DNA of 30,495 nt from Clostridiales bacterium UBA2432. Its GTDB lineage: Bacteria; Bacillota; Clostridia; Lachnospirales; Vallitaleaceae. The stretch lies in the NCBI GenBank assembly GCA_002342805.1, contig DDQW01000003.1, forward strand, positions 36,137-66,631, read 5' to 3'. A model generated the notes under the pieces. The model had not been told where the DNA came from. It searched no databases and saw only the letters and a list, made by a program, of their open reading frames with translations. The position numbers were made by a program, and so were the translations under genes. Positions 9,164 through 13,871 of the stretch are shown piece by piece. How positions within the stretch are numbered: the first letter of the stretch is position 1; each line of letters opens with the position of its first letter.

Positions 9164-9493
9164 TTATTTAAGAAACCCCTGATAAATAATAACTCCATGA
9201 TAAAAAAGTCCTAAGACATGTAATATAAGTCCTATATGTGCAAAAATCTTTTCCGTATCGTCGGGTTCTTCTCCAATAATGCCTAATCCTAAACCTGCCA
9301 ACGTCACAAGTGCCCCTAACATCTCTAATACACCTGCCACCAAAACATTCTGTTCGTTATTCACATTGAAAGCAATGATATATAAACTGCCAACGGATAG
9401 TGCAAATGCAATAAATGCAAGTATGAAGGAAGCCACTCCAAATCGATTATGAGGCTTAGCATTAAGTTTTAAAACTGCTTTGTTAACTTTCAT
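9164..9493 (-). CDS. Small membrane protein, DUF6142-like
   Basis: A 109-aa protein with a short polar N-terminus (KLNAKPHNRFG) and three to four hydrophobic segments (about 18-42, 50-73 and 85-107). The pattern, a conserved K-x-H near the N-terminus followed by repeated GxxSxILAxIA-like helices, reminds me of the DUF6142 family of Lachnospiraceae; this is from memory and not certain. There is no catalytic motif. GGAG lies six bases before the ATG. It is 18 bases after the 78-aa gene and 24 bases before the MocR-type regulator, in the same operon. Confidence 0.72.
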   Translation of the reverse strand: MKVNKAVLKLNAKPHNRFGVASFILAFIAFALSVGSLYIIAFNVNNEQNVLVAGVLEMLGALVTLAGLGLGIIGEEPDDTEKIFAHIGLILHVLGLFYHGVIIYQGFLK

Positions 9494-9511
9494 AACCGCT
9501 CCATTCCATCA

Positions 9512-9748
9512 TTAAATAAAGTAAACATACCCACTCCTAAGTACACTTAGAATAAAACTCAATACACTAAAAAAAATACCTGCTTTTGATAGTCGTCCCT
9601 TTTCAGAGTGATATCCCTTGACACCAACATATCCTCCAATAAAAGAAACAAAAATTGCTAAAAGCGGTATAAGCCATAATATCAGACTAATCGACCCAAT
9701 GATTACAGATGCAATGCTATAATTACTCAAATCATTATCTATTCGCAT
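9512..9748 (-). CDS. Small two- to three-segment membrane protein, DUF4190-like
   Basis: A 78-aa protein whose sequence is almost entirely membrane helix: SIASVIIGSISLILWLIPLL, then a glycine-rich second helix (FIGGYVGVKGY), a polar turn (HSEKGRLSKAG) and a third helix. The helix-GxxGxKGx-helix layout is like DUF4190 domains, which are small membrane modules of unknown role. AGGAG precedes ATG 9748. It starts 15 bases after the stop of the 53-aa gene at 9764-9925 and precedes the 109-aa gene. Confidence 0.7.
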   Translation of the reverse strand: MRIDNDLSNYSIASVIIGSISLILWLIPLLAIFVSFIGGYVGVKGYHSEKGRLSKAGIFFSVLSFILSVLRSGYVYFI

Positions 9749-9763
9749 AGCGTCTCCTAAACC

Positions 9764-9925
9764 TTAATCAACGACATACTTTCTTAACTTTAACATACTG
9801 CCACCAAAAACAATTGACATTGTTCCAATCGCAATACCTCCCACAATAATTATTATACCTAAAACAATACCTGCAACTCCGGCGTTTCTGATTCTTTTAT
9901 ATATTTTATCACTGTATTCAATCAT
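9764..9925 (-). CDS. 53-residue single-span membrane protein
   Basis: A short reading frame of 53 codons plus stop. It begins MIEYSDKIYKRIRNAG, continues through one glycine/isoleucine-rich membrane helix (GIVLGIIIIVGGIAIG) and ends in a basic tail (LKLRKYVVD). GAGGAG lies eight bases before ATG 9925, and a promoter with an extended -10 box lies 30-60 bases upstream. This makes it the first gene of the small-membrane-protein/MocR operon. I do not recognise a family; the spacing, ribosome site and hydrophobic composition support it being real. Confidence 0.7.
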   Translation of the reverse strand: MIEYSDKIYKRIRNAGVAGIVLGIIIIVGGIAIGTMSIVFGGSMLKLRKYVVD

Positions 9926-9955
9926 TTCATCACTCCTCGTACTATCTTTAGATTT

Positions 9956-9983
9956 ATTATACCATTAATCATAGAAAAGTAAA
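9956..9983 (-). promoter_or_regulatory. Promoter of the small-membrane-protein/MocR operon
   Basis: Minus-strand reading: TTTACT (9978-9983), a 16-base spacer, then TATAAT (9956-9961) preceded by TGG, an extended -10. It stands 30 bases before ATG 9925. MocR regulators commonly bind near such divergent starts, and another start faces the opposite way about 30 bases off. Confidence 0.65.
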
Positions 9984-10006
9984 CCTTTTATCCGGAACCG
10001 GTTTTA

Positions 10007-10015
10007 TGTTATAAT
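10007..10015 (+). promoter_or_regulatory. Extended -10 promoter element of the nucleoid-associated protein gene
   Basis: TGT-TATAAT is a complete extended -10 element, 37 bases before ATG 10053. No good -35 is seen at 16-18 bases, as is common for extended -10 promoters. The 8-base palindrome AACCGGTT (9997-10004) lies just upstream. Confidence 0.6.
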
Positions 10016-10052
10016 TACATGGTTTATACCAACATAGAAAGAAGGAAGCCCT

Positions 10053-11066
10053 ATGATAAAACCTGAAGAATTACAGATAAAAAAAATCATTATTCATATA
10101 TTGGATACCTCGATTACAATACCTGTCATGTCCATGGATGAAATGCCAACCTCCATCGATATGAACGATTTTTTTGCACACCACATTTCAAAAACAATTA
10201 ATGATGATGCTCAGAAAAATTGTGTGTTCAATGAAGAATATAACCTGTTCTTGACTTATTTAAATGAATATCGGGATGAAAAAATCGACTTTGTCACCTT
10301 TTCAAAGCAAATTGCCGGTCAACTCTTTGCAATTATGAGTGCACATATTAATATTCCCTCTGCTGACTTAGCAGTTATTCAGTACCGTTACAATATGAAA
10401 GACTATCTTGCTTTGTTAAAACTCAACTATCAAAATACCTTTATCCATTTCACGGATTATGAAAGTGATGTTAACGTCAACACCATTATACAGCACAGAA
10501 CAACCCTTCCCAATTATGGTCAAAAAGTTGCTGAAGCCGCCATCATTGATTTAGAGACGCTAGATGTCAAACTCTTAGACAAACTTGTGGAACTTGACGG
10601 GGAAAAGAAACATTATCTTTCAACCCTGTTTTTTAAATGTCATACCAAACTATCTTCAAAAGAACAAATGCAAGCTGTTCAAACAGCTACCAATAAAGTT
10701 GCAAAAAAATATTTTGATGCAGATATCGAAAAAAAAGCAGCAATCACAGAAAAATTATATTCGAATCTTAATGATGAAGGTGAACTTGATCTTGATGCCT
10801 TTGCAAAAGAAGCCTTTCCCGCTCAAGAAGAAGCAAAAGAAATCTTCTTTAGTACCCTTGAAAAAAAAGGTGTTGATGAACCTAAAATAGCCATAACCGA
10901 GAAAACAATCCATCGAACTTTTGAAAAACAACGCATAAAAACAGATGAGGGTGTCGAAATAAAAATCCCCATGGATTTTTACAACAACCCACAAAAAATG
11001 GAATTTGTCACAGAAGCTAATGGCAAAATATCCATTATTCTAAAAGATATTAACAAGATCATGTAA
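10053..11066 (+). CDS. NdpA/YejK-type nucleoid-associated protein
   Basis: At 337 aa with no membrane segment, this matches the nucleoid-associated protein family typified by E. coli YejK/NdpA (37 kDa). Supporting features are the N-terminal KKIIIHILD strand, a central helical part with a polar KYFDADIEKKAAI stretch, and the C-terminal strand block ending IPMDFYNNPQKMEF and ISIILKDI. Family members bind the nucleoid; their molecular role is poorly defined. GAAGGAAG precedes the ATG. It is transcribed divergently from the membrane-protein operon and converges on dinB, with only two bases between the stop codons, so transcripts must overlap or end inside the neighbouring gene. Confidence 0.8.
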   Translation: MIKPEELQIKKIIIHILDTSITIPVMSMDEMPTSIDMNDFFAHHISKTINDDAQKNCVFNEEYNLFLTYLNEYRDEKIDFVTFSKQIAGQLFAIMSAHINIPSADLAVIQYRYNMKDYLALLKLNYQNTFIHFTDYESDVNVNTIIQHRTTLPNYGQKVAEAAIIDLETLDVKLLDKLVELDGEKKHYLSTLFFKCHTKLSSKEQMQAVQTATNKVAKKYFDADIEKKAAITEKLYSNLNDEGELDLDAFAKEAFPAQEEAKEIFFSTLEKKGVDEPKIAITEKTIHRTFEKQRIKTDEGVEIKIPMDFYNNPQKMEFVTEANGKISIILKDINKIM

Positions 11067-11068
11067 AC

Positions 11069-12259
11069 CTATTTGATCTTACCGTGTTTTCGATTTAATA
11101 TGGATGCCCGATATATTTTATCATATCCATATTTTTCTCTGACACGGTCAACCATTTCATCCACTTTATTATCCTCTTTATCTTTAGGCTCAAACAAAGA
11201 GAGTTGTTGCATATGATGATCCGAAAAATTCGATAGCGAAATTCCCAACAAACGAATGGGCTTATTGGCCTTATTCTTTAAATAGAGCCCTAAGGCAATT
11301 TCATAAATTTGATTGGTTATATCCGTGGATTGGTCTATACTAACACTTCGCGTTACGACCTGAAAATCATTATATTTAATCTTCAACTGGATTGTTCGAC
11401 CTTTTAACATTTTTTTCCTAAGTCGATATCCAACAGTATCTGCTAATAGCAACAACTCTTGTTTTACTTCGTCATCGTCTTTGATATCCTGACTATATGT
11501 CAATTCATTTCCGACACTTTGCAACTTGGACTTACTCTCCGGATCCAATGCCGAGTTACTGTGGCCATTGGCCGATTGACGCATTGATTTTGCATGGCGC
11601 TCTCCAAAGTTATCCTCTAACATCTTTAGAGATGCTGTTGCCAAATCGCCAATGCTTTTAATTCCTAACTGATTTAACTTTGCTCCTGTCTTGCTCCCAA
11701 TTCCATAAAGTTTACCGACAGACATAGGCCACATTTTTTCTTGAACTTCATGGGGATAAAGCGTCGTTATTCCCATTGGTTTTTTCATATCTGAAGCCAT
11801 TTTAGCCAGTAGCTTGTTCGTAGAAATACCTACGGAGCAACCTAATCCAAGTTCACTATAAATATGTTGTTGAATTTTTTCAGCCATAACTATAGGCTGT
11901 CCAAATAGATGCTCCGATCCCGTCATATCTAAAAAGGCCTCATCAATGGATAGTTGTTCTTTTAAAGGAGTATACTGATCAAAAATATCCATCACCTGGG
12001 CACTCATTGATGCATAAAGTCCATAGGTAGATTTCACCGCAATAACTGTCGGAAGACAACGTTTTGCCTGATATATAGGCATGGTCGTTTTAATGCCATA
12101 TGCCTTCGCTTCATAACTCGCAGCTAAGACAATACCACTGCGGCGACTTGGGTCACCAACAACGATTATTGGCTGACCTTGAAGTTCCGGGTGAATAACT
12201 TGTTCGCAAGATGCAAAAAAAGAATTCATATCAATATGAAGTATTAACTGTTCTTTCAT
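11069..12259 (-). CDS. dinB: DNA polymerase IV, Y-family translesion polymerase
   Basis: Pol IV copies across damaged or mismatched template without proofreading. The catalytic acidic residues are visible: D10 in HIDMNSFF, and D106 and E107 in SIDEAFLD. The palm/fingers (SGIVLAASYEAKAYGI, RCLPTV) and the thumb helix-hairpin-helix region (YGIGSKTGAKLNQLGI) are in order, followed by the little-finger domain. QLSLF at residues 352-356 is a clear beta-clamp-binding motif. At 396 aa the length is somewhat above E. coli DinB (351 aa), the extra being the charged tail after the clamp motif. GGTG lies just upstream of ATG 12259. A promoter for this gene overlaps the -35 of the divergent rubredoxin promoter. 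I see no LexA-type box. Confidence 0.95.
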   Translation of the reverse strand: MKEQLILHIDMNSFFASCEQVIHPELQGQPIIVVGDPSRRSGIVLAASYEAKAYGIKTTMPIYQAKRCLPTVIAVKSTYGLYASMSAQVMDIFDQYTPLKEQLSIDEAFLDMTGSEHLFGQPIVMAEKIQQHIYSELGLGCSVGISTNKLLAKMASDMKKPMGITTLYPHEVQEKMWPMSVGKLYGIGSKTGAKLNQLGIKSIGDLATASLKMLEDNFGERHAKSMRQSANGHSNSALDPESKSKLQSVGNELTYSQDIKDDDEVKQELLLLADTVGYRLRKKMLKGRTIQLKIKYNDFQVVTRSVSIDQSTDITNQIYEIALGLYLKNKANKPIRLLGISLSNFSDHHMQQLSLFEPKDKEDNKVDEMVDRVREKYGYDKIYRASILNRKHGKIK

Positions 12260-12286
12260 ACGTTCACCAACCTTTTGTTATCTACA

Positions 12287-12316
12287 ATTATACCGTAAAA
12301 CTTTTCAATTTGACAC
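12287..12316 (-). promoter_or_regulatory. Probable dinB promoter, back to back with the rubredoxin promoter
   Basis: Minus-strand reading: GTGTCA (12311-12316), 18-base spacer, TATAAT (12287-12292). The -35 lies over the -35 TTGACA of the opposite promoter (12310-12315), so the two probably compete for RNA polymerase. Confidence 0.5.
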
Positions 12317-12338
12317 TAGTATTTCTCTATGATATAAT
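12310..12338 (+). promoter_or_regulatory. Full-consensus promoter of the rubredoxin-like gene
   Basis: TTGACA (12310-12315), a 17-base spacer and TATAAT (12333-12338): all twelve consensus positions match at ideal spacing. Such a strong promoter normally needs repression, and a Fur-like box lies 16 bases downstream of the -10. Confidence 0.88.
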
Positions 12339-12354
12339 TTAGTTGATTATCAAT

Positions 12355-12369
12355 TAATAACAATTATCA
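12355..12369 (+). promoter_or_regulatory. Fur/PerR-like operator in the rubredoxin-gene leader
   Basis: TAATAACAATTATCA matches the 7-1-7 Fur consensus TGATAAT-N-ATTATCA at 12 of 14 positions. It sits between the promoter -10 and the AGGAGG ribosome site (12373-12378), where a bound repressor would block early transcription. It differs by one base from the box at the suf promoter. PerR boxes are similar, so the repressor identity is open. Confidence 0.6.
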
Positions 12370-12385
12370 TATAGGAGGTAACGAA

Positions 12386-12718
12386 ATGAGTTTATGGAAA
12401 TGTTCACAATGTGGTTTTATTAATGAAGGCGAAACAGCACCGGTAGAATGTCCAAAGTGTGGTGCTCCACAAGAAAAGTTTAATGCATTAGATGATGAGG
12501 CTGCAAAAAAAGTATATGATTCAGATCGTACGAATGATATACACACAGAGATTATTAATTTATGTGCAGCAATCGTTGATTTAGCTCACGAAGGCGTTGA
12601 ACTTGATTTGGATCCGGGTTGTGTTAGTGATTTCAAAAAAGCCATTGACGATGCTTGGGTCATCAAGCAACGTTCAAAAGCTGAATTAGCCATTCATGTT
12701 GGCAAGGGCAAATGGTAA
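12386..12718 (+). CDS. Rubredoxin-like zinc/iron-site protein
   Basis: A 110-aa soluble protein. Residues 1-33 hold a rubrerythrin/rubredoxin-type knuckle pair, WKCSQCGF and ECPKCGAP, which in this family binds Fe or Zn with four cysteines and in rubrerythrins passes electrons. Residues about 45-110 are an acidic helical domain with a lone cysteine (DPGCVSD) and no ferritin-like di-iron ExxH motifs, so it is not a full rubrerythrin. AGGAGG is seven bases upstream of the ATG. A consensus promoter with a Fur-like box suggests induction by iron loss or oxidative stress. A strong terminator ends it after about 35 bases, so it is monocistronic. Confidence 0.85.
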   Translation: MSLWKCSQCGFINEGETAPVECPKCGAPQEKFNALDDEAAKKVYDSDRTNDIHTEIINLCAAIVDLAHEGVELDLDPGCVSDFKKAIDDAWVIKQRSKAELAIHVGKGKW

Positions 12719-12753
12719 ACCATTCGTCAACTTAAGAAGTAAAATAATTAACG

Positions 12754-12786
12754 AAAAGCAAATGCTCCTAAGCATTTGCTTTTTTT
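12754..12786 (+). terminator. Rho-independent terminator after the rubredoxin-like gene
   Basis: AAGCAAATGCT and AGCATTTGCTT pair perfectly over 11 bases (12756-12766 with 12771-12781; up to 13 with flanking A/T) around a CCTA loop, followed by a T-run. Confidence 0.92.
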
Positions 12787-12788
12787 AC

Positions 12789-12817
12789 TTGACGTAATGA
12801 CCGTTCATGTTTAGAAT
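12789..12817 (+). promoter_or_regulatory. Promoter of the flavodoxin gene
   Basis: TTGACG (12789-12794), 17-base spacer, TAGAAT (12812-12817): ten of twelve consensus positions. It starts three bases after the terminator T-run and is 21 bases before ATG 12838, so the leader is very short. Confidence 0.75.
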
Positions 12818-12837
12818 GTGATTAGGTAGGTGAATAT

Positions 12838-13308
12838 ATGAAAACCATTGTACTATATACAACAAGACATGGAAGTACTGAAGTAATCGCTAAAAATATC
12901 GCTTCTAAGCTTAATGCAGATGTGTGTAATATTCAAAAAAAACCCATTCCAAATTTAAGAGAATATGAAGCAATCATTATTGGTGCCCCCATATACCTTG
13001 GATCAATAAATCCAAAAATGACCGCACTGATTGAAAAAAACACCTCTACGCTCTTAACCAAAAAACTGGGACTTTTTCTTGTTTGTCTCATGGATGAGGA
13101 GCTTGCTGCTGATCAATTTAATGCAGCTTATGGAAATGAACTATTATCTCATTCAACAGCAGATGGATTTTTTGGCGGAAAAATGCCGGAAAATATGCTA
13201 AACCCAATCGAAAAAATCATTACACATGTTGCGTTTCGTCACAAACCCATACATGAAGATATTCTTACAACTGAAGTTGAAAAGTTTATTGAAATTTTTA
13301 AAGCTTAA
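12838..13308 (+). CDS. Flavodoxin-domain protein
   Basis: A 156-aa protein with a flavodoxin fold. The FMN phosphate loop is YTTRHGSTEVIAK near the N-terminus, and GAPIYLGSINP and the later GGKMP are typical of the flavodoxin-like group that includes protoporphyrinogen oxidase HemG and uncharacterised flavodoxins. It should bind FMN and move electrons in the cytosol; the partner is unknown. The neighbouring rubredoxin-like gene makes a redox role plausible. AGGTAGGTG precedes the ATG. A 12-base stem terminator follows directly, so the gene is monocistronic. Confidence 0.87.
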   Translation: MKTIVLYTTRHGSTEVIAKNIASKLNADVCNIQKKPIPNLREYEAIIIGAPIYLGSINPKMTALIEKNTSTLLTKKLGLFLVCLMDEELAADQFNAAYGNELLSHSTADGFFGGKMPENMLNPIEKIITHVAFRHKPIHEDILTTEVEKFIEIFKA

Positions 13309-13338
13309 AAAGGTTGAGTTTTCACTCAACCTTTTTTT
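13307..13338. terminator. Bidirectional terminator between convergent genes
   Basis: GGTTGAGT and ACTCAACC (13312-13319 with 13324-13331) pair around TTTC, extended by AAAAA/TTTTT, so it works on both strands. It starts inside the flavodoxin stop codon, and the stop of the opposite gene (13322-13324) lies in the loop. Confidence 0.88.
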
Positions 13339-13639
13339 GTGTTATTAATTCACCGATCATGCCAGTTCGATCGTATAAAATTTTACATGTTGAATGCATC
13401 AAGTCATTTGACTTTACCCATTCACAAAATTCACAATCCGTACGCCATCGTATATGAACAACGAATTCCCCCATTTGTGATACGGTTGATACATTTCCAG
13501 CTTCCTTACTTATAACACATAGATATACTGTCTTTTCATGATTTTGGACCGGTCCAAAACATTCACACTTCGTTAAAATCCCTATGACATGGGAGTTTTT
13601 TACTAAATCATTGCAAATCGCATTAATAACATCTTCCAT
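13322..13639 (-). CDS. Unknown small protein, possibly a degenerate nucleotidyltransferase
   Basis: A 105-aa protein that I do not recognise with certainty. The order of elements, an N-terminal helix (DVINAICNDLVK), a strand HVIGILTKCECFG where nucleotidyltransferases have LFGS, a further strand VYLCVI where they carry DxD, and a late ILYDRTGMIGEL, resembles a minimal nucleotidyltransferase. The GS motif and catalytic aspartates are missing. It has six cysteines, including CECF and CEFCEW, so metal binding is another possibility. ATG 13639 is preferred over 13645 because AGGGG sits six bases before it, whereas the earlier ATG touches the ribosome site directly. Confidence 0.6.
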   Translation of the reverse strand: MEDVINAICNDLVKNSHVIGILTKCECFGPVQNHEKTVYLCVISKEAGNVSTVSQMGEFVVHIRWRTDCEFCEWVKSNDLMHSTCKILYDRTGMIGELITQKKVE

Positions 13640-13710
13640 TTGCATCCCCTGTTCCTATTAATCCCCAAGTACGATTACTCATTCATTTTAACATAAAATG
13701 TTTATTTATG

Positions 13711-13744
13711 CATTAATTTTTATAATGCTTAATAAAAATTAATG
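13711..13744. repeat. Perfect 13-bp inverted repeat abutting the -35 box
   Basis: CATTAATTTTTAT (13711-13723) and ATAAAAATTAATG (13732-13744) are exact inverted complements around an 8-base spacer. The repeat ends one base before TTGACA. The position fits a dimeric activator or repressor site for the flavoprotein gene. With no T-run after it on the plus strand and the gene it would end lying the other way, a terminator role is unlikely. Confidence 0.7.
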
Positions 13745-13773
13745 TTGACATCTTCATAAATACGTTGTATTAT
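13745..13773 (+). promoter_or_regulatory. Promoter of the CoA-disulfide reductase fusion gene
   Basis: TTGACA (13745-13750), 17-base spacer, TATTAT (13768-13773): eleven of twelve consensus positions. The leader to ATG 13872 is about 90 bases, AT-rich, and shows no riboswitch structure that I can recognise. Confidence 0.85.
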
Positions 13774-13871
13774 TTATATGTAATTATTTGAATATATTGT
13801 TAAATGAATTTATATGTTTTAAGGTTAATATTTTGTCAATCTAAGTTTTTATTCAAAGAAAGAGGTATATT

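Noticed and set aside
9997..10004. AACCGGTT palindrome as an operator
   Set aside because: Eight bases only, no second copy seen near either divergent promoter; too short to claim.
10755..10994. 79-codon minus-strand frame inside the ndpA-like gene
   Set aside because: Phe/Lys-rich shadow of poly-A/T codons, no ribosome site.
12260..12385. LexA/SOS box at dinB
   Set aside because: No GAAC-N4-GTTC-like or similar dyad was found between dinB and the divergent gene.
13711..13744. Inverted repeat as a transcription terminator
   Set aside because: No T-run follows on the plus strand, the stem is nearly all A/T, and no gene reads into it from the left on the plus strand.
13774..13871. Possible riboswitch in the 90-base leader of the flavoprotein gene
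   Set aside because: Very AT-rich, with no recognisable conserved core or terminator stem.
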